In this document: positions 25,683 to 36,179 of the stretch, piece by piece | Numbering within the stretch: position 1 is the first letter of the stretch | Layout of the letters: each line of letters starts with the position of its first letter | Source: Catenuloplanes niger | GTDB taxonomy: Bacteria > Actinomycetota > Actinomycetes > Mycobacteriales > Micromonosporaceae | NCBI RefSeq assembly: GCF_031458255.1 | Contig: NZ_JAVDYC010000001.1 | Coordinates: 7,233,501 to 7,297,500, forward strand | Direction of reading: 5' to 3' | Length of the DNA: 64,000 nt | Made by a program: the position numbers and the translations under genes | The notes under the pieces: generated by a model | Seen by the model: only the letters and a program-made list of their open reading frames with translations | The model's database searches: none | Told to the model about the DNA's origin: nothing

Positions 25683-26075
25683 ATGGCACGCGTCAAGCGG
25701 GCGGTCAACGCCCAGAAGAAGCGTCGTACCCTGCTCGAGACGGCGAGCGGCTACCGGGGCCAGCGGTCCCGGCTGTACCGCAAGGCCAAGGAGCAGGTGC
25801 TGCACTCGATGCAGTACTCGTACCGGGACCGTCGGGACCGCAAGGGCGACTTCCGCCAGCTGTGGATCACCCGCATCAACGCGGCCGCCCGGTCCAACGG
25901 CATGACCTACAACCGGCTGATCCAGGGCCTGCGCCTGGCCGGTCTCGAGGTCGACCGCAAGATCCTCGCGGACCTCGCGGTCAACGACGCCACGGCGTTC
26001 GCCGGGCTCGTCGAGGTCGCCAAGGCCGCGGTCGCGGCCGAGGGCACCGGCGGCGCGTCCGCTCAGGCCGCCTGA
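25683..26075 (+). CDS. rplT: 50S ribosomal protein L20
   Basis: A 130-residue bL20, with the family pattern [73 protein letters not shown]20 binds 23S rRNA early in assembly and in some bacteria represses its own operon. ATG 25683 follows AGGAGT. Last gene of the infC-rpmI-rplT operon, closed by the terminator at 26110-26149. Confidence 0.98.
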   Translation: MARVKRAVNAQKKRRTLLETASGYRGQRSRLYRKAKEQVLHSMQYSYRDRRDRKGDFRQLWITRINAAARSNGMTYNRLIQGLRLAGLEVDRKILADLAVNDATAFAGLVEVAKAAVAAEGTGGASAQAA

Positions 26076-26109
26076 GTCCCACCGGCTTCACCCAGCTTCA
26101 TCTCCGAAA

Positions 26110-26149
26110 GCGAGGCGTCCCGCGTTTTCCGCGGGGCGCCTCCGCTTTT
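26110..26149 (+). terminator. Intrinsic terminator of infC-rpmI-rplT
   Basis: GC-rich arms 26110-26124 and 26130-26145 (one bulge, one wobble) with a TTTTC loop, followed by TTTT at 26146-26149. Confidence 0.85.
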
Positions 26150-26210
26150 CTCGCCGCCCGGCTCGTGATCGGGGACGCCCGGCCACCACCGAGAGATCAA
26201 GGACGAGACC

Positions 26211-27017
26211 CTGTTCACGCCGCGTACGCCCAGGATCGCCGCCGCCCGGAAGCTGCACCGCCGCCGGGACCGGGACGCGGCGCGCCGCTTCCTCGCGGAG
26301 GGGCCGCAGGCGGTGTCGGCGGCGCTGGCCACTCCCGGCACCGTGATCGAGCTGTTCGGCACACCCGAGACCCTGCACCGCTACGCGACGCTCAGCCGCA
26401 CCGCGTCGGACGCGGGCATCGAGGTGTCGGAGGTCGACGAGGACGCGCTGGCGGCGCTGACCGAGACGGTGCAGCCGCAGGGGATCGTGGCGCTGTGCCA
26501 CCAGGCGGACGTGTCGCTGCCCGACGCTCTCGCGCGCGGCCCGAAGCTGGTCGCGGCGCTGGCCGAGATCCGGGACCCGGGGAACGCCGGGACCGTGCTG
26601 CGGACCGCGGACGCGGCGGGCGCCGGGGCGGTGGTGTTCGCCGGTGACGCGGTCGACCCCTACAACGGCAAGTGCGTGCGGTCGACGGCCGGCAGTCTGT
26701 TCCACGTGGACGTGGTGCGCGGGCCGGATCCGGTCTCGGTGGTGACGTCGGCGCGGGCCGCCGGGCTGACCGTGCTGGCGGCGACCGGCTACGGCGACGC
26801 GGACCTCGACGGATTGGCGGACAGCGGGGCGCTCGCCACCCGTACCATGTGGGTCTTCGGATCTGAGGCCCATGGCCTCTCCGACGCGGTGCTCGCGGCG
26901 GCTGATCATCGGGTGAGGGTGCCGATGTACGGGCGGGCCGAGAGCCTTAATCTGGCGGCGGCCGCGGCGGTGTGTCTGTATGCTTCGGCGAGAGCCTTAC
27001 GCGATTTCGAGGAGTGA
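26211..27017 (+). CDS. SpoU/TrmH-family 23S rRNA 2'-O-methyltransferase
   Basis: A 268-residue SPOUT methyltransferase. The N-terminal substrate-binding part (RIAAARKLHRRRDRDAARRFLAEGPQAV) is family-typical and is encoded upstream of GTG 26313. Motif 1 is EIRDPGNAGTVLRTADAAG, motif 2 MWVFGSEAHGLSD and motif 3 VPMYGRAESLNLAAAAAVCLY, covering SAM binding in the knotted fold. In-frame TGA at 26166 limits the start; only CTG 26211 has a ribosome site (AAGGA, 26199-26203, 7 nt before), so a CTG start is proposed. Position between rplT and pheS is standard in this family of bacteria. The exact target nucleotide is unknown. Confidence 0.92.
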   Translation: MFTPRTPRIAAARKLHRRRDRDAARRFLAEGPQAVSAALATPGTVIELFGTPETLHRYATLSRTASDAGIEVSEVDEDALAALTETVQPQGIVALCHQADVSLPDALARGPKLVAALAEIRDPGNAGTVLRTADAAGAGAVVFAGDAVDPYNGKCVRSTAGSLFHVDVVRGPDPVSVVTSARAAGLTVLAATGYGDADLDGLADSGALATRTMWVFGSEAHGLSDAVLAAADHRVRVPMYGRAESLNLAAAAAVCLYASARALRDFEE

Positions 27018-27027
27018 CTTACAGTGA

Positions 27028-28236
<1,209 letters not shown>

Positions 28237-28263
28237 GACTTTTTTCTTTAAAGCGGAGGAATT

Positions 28264-30762
28264 GTGCGCATCGGAGTTTCCTGGCTGCGCGAACACGTCG
28301 ACCTGCCGGTGGGTATCACCGGCGTCGACGTCGAGCAGGCATTGGTGTCCCTCGGGATCGAGGTGGACTCGGTCGTCGACCAGGCGGCGACCGTCACCGG
28401 CTCGCTGGTGGTGGGCCGCGTGCTCACCATCGAGGAGCTGACCGGCTTCAAGAAGCCGATCCGGTTCTGCACGGTCGACGTCGGCAACGAGGCGCCGCAG
28501 GAGATCGTCTGCGGCGCGCGGAACTTCGCCGTCGGTGACCTCGTCGTCGTGATCCTGCCGGGCGGCGAACTGCCGGGCGGCTTCAAGATCGGCGCCCGGA
28601 AGACCTACGGGCGGATGTCCGCCGGCATGATCTGCTCCGCCGCCGAGCTGGGGCTGAGCGACGACCACGACGGCATCATCGTGCTGTCCGGCGAGCACGT
28701 GCCGGGCACCGACGCGCGCCCGCTGGTCGGCCTGGACGACATCATCCTGGAGCTGGAGATCACCCCGGACCGGGGGTACGCGTTGAGCGTGCGCGGTCTC
28801 GCCCGGGAACTGTCGCACGCGCTGAAGGTGCCGTTCCGCGACGCCGGCCTGGCCGACGCCCCGGCCGGCACCGCCGACGCGCCGTGGGCCGTCACGGTCG
28901 ACGACCAGGCCGGCTGCGACCGGTTCTCGGCGCGGCTGGTCAACGGCATCGACCCGGCCGCGCCGTCGCCGGACTTCATCACGCGCCGGCTGGCGGTCGC
29001 GGGCGTACGGTCGATCGGCCTGGCCGTGGACATCACCAACTACGTGATGCTCGAGCTGGGCCAGCCGATGCACGCGTTCGACGCGGACCGGCTCGCCGGG
29101 CCGCTGGTGGTGCGCCGCGCCGTTCCCGGCGAGAAGATCACCACGCTGGACGGGGTCGCGCGCGTGCTCGACGCCGAGGACATGGTCATCTGCGACACCG
29201 GCCTGCCCGGCGCGGGCGCGGGCGGCGTGCCGATCTCGCTGGCCGCGGTGATGGGCGGCGAGACCTCCGAGGTGCAGCCGACCACGACGAACGTGCTGTT
29301 CGAGGCCGCGCACTGGGACGCGGTCATGGTCGGCCGGACCGCACGGCGGCACAAGCTGTTCAGCGAGGCCGCGAAGCGCTGGGAGCGGGGCGTCGACCCG
29401 GCACTCACGCTCGTCGCGCTGCAGCGGGCCGTGTCGTTGCTCCTCGAGCACGGCGGCGGCACCGCGTCCGCCTCGATCCTCGACCTCGACCACCGCCGGC
29501 CCGCCGCGTCCATCTCGCTGGACGCGACGCTGCCGGCCCGCCGGATCGGCGTGGACTACTCGCGCGAGCAGGTCGTCGACCTGCTCCAGCAGGTCGGCTG
29601 CGCGGTCGAGGGCGCCGAGGTGCTCACGGTGACGCCGCCGTCCTGGCGTCCCGACCTGACCGACCCGGCCGACCTGATCGAGGAGGTCGTCCGCCTCGAC
29701 GGGTACGACGTGGTGCCGAGCCGTCTCCCGGTCGCGCCGGCCGGCAACGGCCTCACCGCGTCGCAGACCCGCCGCCGGTCGGTCGCCCGCGCGCTCGCCG
29801 AGAACGGGTACGTGGAGGTGCTCAACTACCCGTTCATGTCACCGTCGGTGTTCGACGCGTTCGGCATGCCGTCCTCGGACAACCGCCGGTCCACCGTGCG
29901 CCTGGCGAACCCGCTCTCCGAGGAGGAGCCGCTGCTGCGCAGCACGCTGCTGCCGCCGCTGCTCACCACGCTGCGCCGCAACATCGGGCGGGGCACCCGC
30001 GACCTCGCGCTCTACGAGATCGGCGCGGTCTTCCACCCGCGCCCCGGCGCCGGCAGCCCGCCGGTCATGGGCGTCGACGAGCGCCCCGGCGACGACGACC
30101 TGTTCGCCGCGGACGCCACGCTGCCCAAGCAGCCGTGGCACGTCGCCGTCGTGCTGGCCGGCGAGATCTCGCCGTCCGGCTGGTGGGGCGCCGGCCGCGC
30201 CGCGAGTTGGGCGGACGCGGTCGAGGCGGCCCGCACCGTGCTCTCCGCCGCCGGCATCCCGGCCGCGTCGATCACGGTCGCGGCCGGCGACGAGGCACCG
30301 TGGCACCCGGGCCGCTGCGCCGCGATCTCGGTCGACGGCACCATCGTCGGCTTCGCGGGCGAGCTGCACCCGGCCGCCGTCTCCGCGCTGGAGCTGCCGC
30401 GCCGCACGTGCGCGATGGAGCTGAACCTGACCGCACTCCCGGACGCCCCGGTGGTCCAGGACAAGCCGCTGTCGACGTACCCGCCGGCGCTGATCGACGT
30501 GGCCCTGGTCGTCCCGTCCGACGTCCCGGCCGCCGCGGTCGAGGCGACGCTGGCCGGCGCCGCGGGCCCGCTGCTGGAGGCGGTCCGCCTGTTCGACGTG
30601 TACGAGTCGGAGTCGCTGGGTTCCGGCAAGAAGTCCCTGGCCTTCAAGCTGACGTTCCGGGCCCCGGACCGCACGCTGACGGTCGAGGAGGCGGTCACGG
30701 CCCGCGACACCGCGGTCGCCGCGGCGGCATCGGAGTTCGGCGCCACACTCCGCGGCGCGTAA
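28264..30762 (+). CDS. pheT: Phenylalanyl-tRNA synthetase beta subunit
   Basis: The 832-residue beta subunit; with PheS it forms the alpha2-beta2 enzyme that charges tRNA-Phe. It opens MRIGVSWLREHVDLP and has the B2 tRNA-binding (EMAP-like) domain at about 40-150 (FCTVDVGNEAPQEIVCGARNF), the B3/B4 editing domain (DITNYVMLELGQPMHAFDADRL), B5 (VDYSREQVVDLLQQVGC), the core-like B6-B7 and a C-terminal anticodon-binding FDX-ACB domain (SLAFKLTFRAPDRTLTVEEA). GTG 28264 follows GCGGAGG. A terminator follows at 30781. Confidence 0.98.
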   Translation: MRIGVSWLREHVDLPVGITGVDVEQALVSLGIEVDSVVDQAATVTGSLVVGRVLTIEELTGFKKPIRFCTVDVGNEAPQEIVCGARNFAVGDLVVVILPGGELPGGFKIGARKTYGRMSAGMICSAAELGLSDDHDGIIVLSGEHVPGTDARPLVGLDDIILELEITPDRGYALSVRGLARELSHALKVPFRDAGLADAPAGTADAPWAVTVDDQAGCDRFSARLVNGIDPAAPSPDFITRRLAVAGVRSIGLAVDITNYVMLELGQPMHAFDADRLAGPLVVRRAVPGEKITTLDGVARVLDAEDMVICDTGLPGAGAGGVPISLAAVMGGETSEVQPTTTNVLFEAAHWDAVMVGRTARRHKLFSEAAKRWERGVDPALTLVALQRAVSLLLEHGGGTASASILDLDHRRPAASISLDATLPARRIGVDYSREQVVDLLQQVGCAVEGAEVLTVTPPSWRPDLTDPADLIEEVVRLDGYDVVPSRLPVAPAGNGLTASQTRRRSVARALAENGYVEVLNYPFMSPSVFDAFGMPSSDNRRSTVRLANPLSEEEPLLRSTLLPPLLTTLRRNIGRGTRDLALYEIGAVFHPRPGAGSPPVMGVDERPGDDDLFAADATLPKQPWHVAVVLAGEISPSGWWGAGRAASWADAVEAARTVLSAAGIPAASITVAAGDEAPWHPGRCAAISVDGTIVGFAGELHPAAVSALELPRRTCAMELNLTALPDAPVVQDKPLSTYPPALIDVALVVPSDVPAAAVEATLAGAAGPLLEAVRLFDVYESESLGSGKKSLAFKLTFRAPDRTLTVEEAVTARDTAVAAAASEFGATLRGA

Positions 30763-30780
30763 CGCCGCTCATCCGCGGAC

Positions 30781-30815
30781 GGAACCCCGTCGGTCCTTCG
30801 GGCCGGCGGGGTTCC
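30781..30815 (+). terminator. Terminator of pheST
   Basis: GGAACCCCG (30781-30789) pairs perfectly with CGGGGTTCC (30807-30815) with an inner CGGTCC-TTCG-GGCCGG extension; 18 nt after the pheT stop. Confidence 0.8.
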
Positions 30816-31026
30816 TCGCGTTCACCGGCCGGCCGCACGCCACCGGCGGCCTCGACCTGGCCCGCTGCCTGCGCACCCGTCCGGGGCCGAACATCCGTCG
30901 TGCCGATCGATGCGGTCCGCCGGAGCGTCCCGGGTCCGGGCGCGGCCGCCCGTCTCGTCGACGGTTCGCGCTGACAGCACCTCGCCGTCGTCGTGGACCA
31001 CCTCACGTCATGATCTACTGGCCGGT

Positions 31027-31692
31027 GTGGGTGGCGCGCAGAGTGTGTTTGCGACCTGGCAGCGGGGCTGGGGCAGGGCGCGGCGGGTCGAGCCGGGCGT
31101 CGAGGTGGCCGGCGGGCTGCGGGTGCACTGCCGGATGAACTCGCGCGAGATCGAGTTCTTCGCATTCGACGACCGGGCCGAGACGTTGGCCGGGCTCGCC
31201 GCGGCGGCGCTCCGGGAGGAGGGCATCACCTGGCTGACCGTGGCGACCACGGAGCCGCAGCCGGCGGTGAGCGCGCTGGAGGCGGCCGGGCTGACCATGT
31301 TGCGGCAGTCCGAGCGGCTGATGAGCGTCGACCTGCGTGCGCATCCCCGGAGCCGGGTGCCCGCCGGGTACCGGGCCGAGACCACGGTCGACGACGGGGT
31401 GGTCTCCGTCCAGGTCGTCGCCGGCGACGGCTCGGACGCCGCGCGGGGCTGCGCGGGAGTCGTCGGCGGGTACGCCTCGGCCGACCGGATCCTCACCTGG
31501 CCCGATCATCGGCGCCGGGGACTGGGCAGCGCGGTCATGGGGATCCTGGCCGGCGCGGCGATCGAGCTCGGCGCGGAGACCGGGCTGCTCGTCGGCGGCG
31601 TAGAAGGTCAGCAGCTGTACCGGATGCTCGGCTGGCACACCGAAGCGACGGTCCTGATCGCCGCGCCACCCGGCACCGTCTACCCGGAGTAG
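31027..31692 (+). CDS. GNAT-family acetyltransferase
   Basis: About 221 residues. The N-terminal half (FATWQRGWGRARRV, FFAFDDRAETLAGLAAAALREEGITWLTVATTEPQPAVSALEAAGLTML) is an arm common in actinobacteria; the C-terminal half is a GNAT domain with the acetyl-CoA loop WPDHRRRGLGSAVMGIL and LLVGGVEGQQLYRMLGWHTEATV. The start is uncertain: GTG 31027 or GTG 31045. The substrate is unknown. Homologues often follow pheST in Micromonosporaceae (from memory). Confidence 0.85.
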   Translation: MGGAQSVFATWQRGWGRARRVEPGVEVAGGLRVHCRMNSREIEFFAFDDRAETLAGLAAAALREEGITWLTVATTEPQPAVSALEAAGLTMLRQSERLMSVDLRAHPRSRVPAGYRAETTVDDGVVSVQVVAGDGSDAARGCAGVVGGYASADRILTWPDHRRRGLGSAVMGILAGAAIELGAETGLLVGGVEGQQLYRMLGWHTEATVLIAAPPGTVYPE

Positions 31693-31887
31693 GCGCGACC
31701 CGGTCGCCCGGATGATACGACTCCGCCGGGTGCGCCACCGTGTTTCTCGACGAGAATCCCAGCCGCGCCGCGCGCTCACCGCCGGCACCGTCGTTGTCTG
31801 CGTCACGGGGATCGCCGACCGGAGATTCCGGCGCGTGGATCAGCTTTCAGTCCAGCCTCCTAGGACGGCAGAGCGGGTGTGCGTTCG

Positions 31888-31893
31888 TACACT
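31888..31893 (+). promoter_or_regulatory. Leaderless -10 element
   Basis: TACACT ends 6 nt before GTG 31900 and no Shine-Dalgarno is present, so transcription probably begins at the start codon. Confidence 0.55.
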
Positions 31894-31899
31894 GAGGAC

Positions 31900-32814
31900 G
31901 TGACGGAGGCGGGGATTCGGGCGTACGAAAAGCGGGATCTCGACGCGGCGGTCGAGTTGCTGGATCTGACGAGCGCGGCGGACGCGCGGACCCGGTGGCG
32001 GCGCCTGCTCGCGGAGGACCGGGTGCGTGCGGTGGTCGCGGAGAGCGGCGGCCGGGTCGTCGGCGCGGCGTTGATCGGTGCGGTGGCGGACTACCGCGGG
32101 CAGCGGGCGATCGGGCTCGGGGTCGCGGCGGCGGCCCGCGGACGGGGGATCGGGACCGCGCTGGCCGCGGAGCTGCGGCGGATGGACCGGGACGCCGCGC
32201 CGGAAGCCGGGCCGATCGCGATGACCGTGCGCGACGACCAGCCGGCCGGACTGCGGTTCGCGGAGCGGCTCGGGCTGCAGGTCTACAACCACTGCACCGG
32301 CTGGACGATCGCGCTCGACGATCCCCGGTCGCTGCGGTCCGCGGCGGAGGTGGCCGCGACGAGGTCCGGCGTCCGGCTGACGACGGCGACCGTGCGGGAG
32401 TCGCGGGCGCGTTTCGTGGCGGCGGCCGCGGACTCGCTGACCGGGATGCCGACCGACACGCCGATCGACCTGGAGCGGTTCGCGGCGCACATGCCCGACC
32501 ACGCCCTGGTGCTGTTCGCGGAGGACGCGGACGGCACCGCCGGGGTCTGCCTGATCCGGCCGGACGGCGACGCGGGCGGCTGGCACACCAGCTACACCGG
32601 CGTGGCCACGCGTGCCCGGCGGCGGGGCGTGGCACGGGCGCTGAAACTGGGCTCGTTCGCCGCGGCGGCGGAACACGGCGGCACCGCGATGCACGGCGAG
32701 AACGACGACCGCAACGCTCCCATGCTGGCGTTGAGCGCGGCGGTCGGCATGCGACGCGGCCTGGGCTACTGGTCCCTGGTGACGGACCGGCTGACGGCTC
32801 CCGTCCGCCCGTAG
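31900..32814 (+). CDS. Double GNAT-domain acetyltransferase
   Basis: A 304-residue protein built of two GNAT folds. The first (about 1-145) has GLGVAAAARGRGIGTALAAELRRMD as its acetyl-CoA loop and LRFAERLGLQVY; the second (about 160-300) has TGVATRARRRGVARALKLGSFAAAAEHGG and the NDDRNAPMLALSAAVGMRRGLGY tail, as in mycothiol-synthase-like tandem GNATs. MshD itself is similar in layout, but the match is not close enough to claim it. GTG 31900 is supported by the leaderless -10 just upstream; an in-frame GTG at 31879 is less likely. Confidence 0.88.
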   Translation: MTEAGIRAYEKRDLDAAVELLDLTSAADARTRWRRLLAEDRVRAVVAESGGRVVGAALIGAVADYRGQRAIGLGVAAAARGRGIGTALAAELRRMDRDAAPEAGPIAMTVRDDQPAGLRFAERLGLQVYNHCTGWTIALDDPRSLRSAAEVAATRSGVRLTTATVRESRARFVAAAADSLTGMPTDTPIDLERFAAHMPDHALVLFAEDADGTAGVCLIRPDGDAGGWHTSYTGVATRARRRGVARALKLGSFAAAAEHGGTAMHGENDDRNAPMLALSAAVGMRRGLGYWSLVTDRLTAPVRP

Positions 32815-32830
32815 CCGCGACCGGCGACCA

Positions 32831-32964
32831 GCGACGGCCGCTGTGCCGGCGACCGGCGACGGCCGCTGTGCCGGGCGCCCATCGCGCTACGCCCACCACC
32901 GAGCCGCTGCCCATCAGTCGGCGGGCAACGGCCGACGGGCAACGGCCGACGGGCAACGGACAGC
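32831..32964. repeat. Two short tandem repeat groups between convergent genes
   Basis: The 314-nt gap 32815-33128 holds no gene. It contains a 19-bp element twice (32831-32849, 32856-32874, 25-bp period; GCGACGGCCGCTGTGCCGG) and a 14-bp unit GGGCAACGGCCGAC three times (32923-32936, 32937-32950, and a diverged 32951-32964). No clear terminator is seen. Confidence 0.85.
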
Positions 32965-33128
32965 GGCTCCGGCAGTTCGCGGTGATCTCTCGATCGAGTC
33001 TGCTCTCTTCCGTGAAACCGGGAAGAGCCGCGGCCCGTGATGACCGGATCGCCTCGTCATCCGGGGCCCGCGGGCACGGCCACAGCCAGGTGCGGTCAGC
33101 CGGCTGAACCGGGTCGGCCTCCCGAGCT

Positions 33129-34631
33129 TCAGGCAGCCGGTCCGCCGGGCGTCGCCGGCCCGGTGACGGCCTGGCTTCCCGCGGTGGCCTGACTTCCCGC
33201 GGTGGCCGGGTTCCCCGTCGCCGACAGCGCGTCCGCGACCGCGCGCCCGTCCGCGACCGCGCGCCCGTCCGCGGCGGCCGCCGGGGCGCTCGGTCCGGCC
33301 GTTCCGTCCGTGGCCATCGGGTCCGGCGCGACCGCGTAGCGGGCACTCAGCCGGCGGTAGGGGCGCGTGTTCAGTGCGATCACCGTGGCGATCACGCCGA
33401 TCACGCCGGTCAGCACGAAGACCAGGGCCAGCCCGCGGTCGGCGCCGGTGCCGAACCAGGAGCCGATGGTGCGGGCGCCCGCACCGTCGGTCATGAACGG
33501 GATGAAGAAGAACTGCGCGATCGGCGAGATCAGGAACGCGGTGGCCGGCGACGCGGCCTGCTCGACGCTCTGCGCGAAGCCGAACACCCGCCCCTGCCGT
33601 TCCAGCGGCACCACGCGCTGCAGGATCGTCTGTTCGGCCGCCTCCGCGTACGGCACGAGCAGCATGTAGACGTACATGCCGACGGCGAGCGGGATGATCG
33701 ACGCGGTGAGCGGGAACAGCGCCACCACGGCCCAGAGCACCAGGTTGACGAGCAGCAGCAGCCGCACCGGCTTGCTGCCCAGGCCGGTGCGCGCGATGAG
33801 CAGGCCGCCGACGATGAAGCCGGTGCTCAGCACGCCCCAGAGCACGCCCCACGTCTGCACGGACACCAGCGACAGCCCGTACGCGTCCATCAGCGCCATG
33901 AAGACGCCGCCGAGCAGGTTGTTGAACGCGGAGAAGAACACCAGAGCCATCAGCCCGGGTACGCCGCGAACCACCCGGACCGTACCGCGCAGGTCGACGC
34001 GTCCACCCTCGGCCACGTGTTCCGGTGACGGTGCCGGCTCGCGGACCGGCACGGTGGCCAGGTGCACGATAGCCAGGCCGAGCACGACCAGCGCCAGGGC
34101 CAGCACCGACCGCATGCCGTCGAACGCGACGAGCAGGCCGCTGATCACCGACGTGGTCAGCATCGACACGCCGGACGTGGTGCCGACCAGCCCGTTCGCC
34201 CGGTCCCGGCTGCCCTCGTCGATCAGGATCGTGACCAGCGTCGGCATCGCGATCGTCCGGATGTTGCCGGCGATCACGCCGCACATGAGCAGCACGACGA
34301 ACGCCCAGAGCCGTATCCCCGCGGGGTCCCGGAACGCCTCCGGTGGTGTCGCCAGCCAGACGCCGAGCGCGGCCAGGTAGAGCACGAACGACGCGCCCGC
34401 CGACACCTGCATCATCAGCGTGCGCCGGTGATGGTCGACCAGACTGCCGAACCAGATGCCGGTCAGCGCGGTCAGCACCAGGAAGATGCCGGAGATGACG
34501 CCGGTCGCGAAGACCGACTTCGTCTCCAGGTAGACCCAGAAGGTGACCGCGAACCACACGGTGAAGTTGATGACGGACACCAGCAGCGTGTTGGCGAGAA
34601 GTTGGTAGAAGGTCCGCAGGTCACCGCTCAT
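33129..34631 (-). CDS. Major facilitator superfamily transporter
   Basis: A 500-residue, 12-helix MFS protein of the MFS_3/enterobactin-exporter-like type; loop 2-3 motif A reads GSLVDHHRRTLMM, and TM4 carries NIRTIAMPTLVTILIDEGSRDRANG with the companion RVVPLERQGRVFGFAQSVEQAASPATAFL. The last 60 residues are a low-complexity Ala/Gly/Thr tail with short repeats (ADGRAVADGRAVAD, TAGSQATAGSQA). A drug or metabolite efflux role is likely; the substrate is unknown. TACGGT ends 6 nt before ATG 34631. Confidence 0.92.
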   Translation of the reverse strand: MSGDLRTFYQLLANTLLVSVINFTVWFAVTFWVYLETKSVFATGVISGIFLVLTALTGIWFGSLVDHHRRTLMMQVSAGASFVLYLAALGVWLATPPEAFRDPAGIRLWAFVVLLMCGVIAGNIRTIAMPTLVTILIDEGSRDRANGLVGTTSGVSMLTTSVISGLLVAFDGMRSVLALALVVLGLAIVHLATVPVREPAPSPEHVAEGGRVDLRGTVRVVRGVPGLMALVFFSAFNNLLGGVFMALMDAYGLSLVSVQTWGVLWGVLSTGFIVGGLLIARTGLGSKPVRLLLLVNLVLWAVVALFPLTASIIPLAVGMYVYMLLVPYAEAAEQTILQRVVPLERQGRVFGFAQSVEQAASPATAFLISPIAQFFFIPFMTDGAGARTIGSWFGTGADRGLALVFVLTGVIGVIATVIALNTRPYRRLSARYAVAPDPMATDGTAGPSAPAAAADGRAVADGRAVADALSATGNPATAGSQATAGSQAVTGPATPGGPAA

Positions 34632-34637
34632 CGGGCC

Positions 34638-34643
34638 ACCGTA
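34638..34643 (-). promoter_or_regulatory. Leaderless -10 element of the MFS gene
   Basis: TACGGT on the minus strand (34643-34638), then six bases GGCCCG, then ATG 34631. Confidence 0.5.
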
Positions 34644-34673
34644 GAGCCTGCGTACGACAGTTTCGAGGAATTA

Positions 34674-35009
34674 TCAGGCGCTGATGGACTTCTTGCGGCG
34701 CAGGTGTTCGCGGATGCGGAGGCGGGCCAGGTTCTCGGCGTCCTCGCGTTCCTCGGCGTACTGGTAGGTCTGGTCGCTGGTGGCCTGGGTGCCGGCCAGG
34801 ATCGGGAGCGCGCCCTGGCTGCCGTCGCGGCCGACCACGTGTTCCCAGGCGATCACCCGGTACGTGTGCGGGAAGATGAAGTCGACCAGGTCCTCGGTGA
34901 CGACCTCGCCCTCGCTGGTCATCAGCGGCTGCTCGTCGGAGTGGGACGGGACCTCGGCCGCCCAGAGCGGGTATGCCTGGGGGGTGATGATCCGGATCGA
35001 GTCGCCCAT
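34674..35009 (-). CDS. Small conserved hypothetical protein
   Basis: A 111-residue soluble protein (MGDSIRIITPQAYPLWAAEVPSHSDEQPLM, FIFPHTYRVIAWEHVVGRDG) ending in a helical, charged tail (YAEEREDAENLARLRIREHLRRKKSISA). I do not recognise a family. ATG 35009 follows GAAGGGA. It lies 42 nt upstream of the MFS gene on the same strand and is divergent from argC. Confidence 0.75.
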   Translation of the reverse strand: MGDSIRIITPQAYPLWAAEVPSHSDEQPLMTSEGEVVTEDLVDFIFPHTYRVIAWEHVVGRDGSQGALPILAGTQATSDQTYQYAEEREDAENLARLRIREHLRRKKSISA

Positions 35010-35153
35010 GAGCGGCTTCCCTTCTTCCGACGACGTGGACAGAAATACGAACAAGCCTCCCGAGCATATGTGGCGTACGGCGCAAAGAGGGCAAATTGCG
35101 AGACGGAGACGATTATCCCTTTGCCCGCCCCCGGTGAATGTTGATACATTGGG

Positions 35154-35169
35154 CCGCATAGTGATGCGG
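35154..35169 (+). promoter_or_regulatory. Inverted repeat before argC, candidate ArgR operator
   Basis: CCGCAT-AGTG-ATGCGG is a perfect 6-bp inverted repeat ending just before the argC ribosome site (GGAGGG) and preceded by TTGATACATT. ArgR operators are AT-leaning imperfect palindromes near such starts, and argR lies in the operon, but the match to a known ARG box is weak. Confidence 0.35.
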
Positions 35170-35177
35170 AGGGCAAC

Positions 35178-36179
35178 ATGGGTGTCAGGGTCGGTGTGGC
35201 GGGTGCCAGCGGATACGCGGGGGGCGAGCTGTTGCGCCTGCTCGCCGGGCACCCGGAGTTCGACCTGGTGACCGCGACCGCGCACAGCCAGGCGGGCAGT
35301 CCGGTCGGCGCGGTCCACCCGCACCTGAGCGGGCTCGGTCTCACGCTGGGCAGCACCGAGCCGGCCGCGTTCGAGGACGTCGACCTGGTCTTCCTCGCGC
35401 TGCCGCACGGGCAGTCCGCGGCGCTGGCGAGCCGGCTGCCGGAGACCGTGCGGATCGTCGATCTCGGCGCGGACTTCCGGCTCGGCGACGGCGACGCGTG
35501 GCAGCGGTACTACGGCGGTGAGCACGCCGGCACGTGGACCTACGGGCTGCCGGAACTGCCCGGTCAGCGCGAGCGGATCGCGAACAGCACCCGGGTGGCG
35601 AACACCGGCTGCTACGCGGTCACCACGATCCTCGCGCTCGCGCCGCTGATCGCGGCCGGCGTCGCCGACCCGGCGGACGTGGTGGTGGTCGCGTCGTCCG
35701 GCACGTCCGGCGCGGGCAAGTCGGCGAAGACGCACCTGCTGGCCAGCGAGGTGATGGGCAGCCTGTCGACCTACAAGACCGGGCGCCACCAGCACGTGCC
35801 GGAGATCAAGCAGGCCACGGGCGCGAAGAGCCTGTCGTTCACGCCGGTCCTGGCGCCGATGCCGCGCGGCATCCTGGCGACGGTGACCGCGAGAAGGGCG
35901 AACGACCAGGATCCGCACGAGGTCCTGAAGGCGGCCTACGCGACGGATCCCTTCGTGCACGTGCTGGCACCGGACCAGTGGCCGCAGACCGCGGGCGTCA
36001 GCGGCTCCAACTCCGTGCACCTGCAGGCCACGGTCGACGTCGACTCCGGCCGTGTCATCGCGGTCAGCGCGTCCGACAACCTCGGTAAGGGCGCGGCCGG
36101 CCAGGCCGTCCAGAACGCCAACCTCATGTTCGGGCTGCCCGAGACCACCGGGCTGCAGATCTACGGAGTCGCACCATGA
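35178..36179 (+). CDS. argC: N-acetyl-gamma-glutamyl-phosphate reductase
   Basis: Third step of arginine synthesis: NADPH-dependent reduction of N-acetylglutamyl phosphate to the semialdehyde. The 333-residue protein has the nucleotide-binding GVAGASGYAGGELLRLLAGHP, the catalytic Cys in NTGCYAVTTILALAPL, and SSGTSGAGKSAKTHLLASEV. First gene of the arg operon; ATG 35178 follows GGAGGG. Its stop overlaps the argJ start (ATGA). Confidence 0.98.
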   Translation: MGVRVGVAGASGYAGGELLRLLAGHPEFDLVTATAHSQAGSPVGAVHPHLSGLGLTLGSTEPAAFEDVDLVFLALPHGQSAALASRLPETVRIVDLGADFRLGDGDAWQRYYGGEHAGTWTYGLPELPGQRERIANSTRVANTGCYAVTTILALAPLIAAGVADPADVVVVASSGTSGAGKSAKTHLLASEVMGSLSTYKTGRHQHVPEIKQATGAKSLSFTPVLAPMPRGILATVTARRANDQDPHEVLKAAYATDPFVHVLAPDQWPQTAGVSGSNSVHLQATVDVDSGRVIAVSASDNLGKGAAGQAVQNANLMFGLPETTGLQIYGVAP

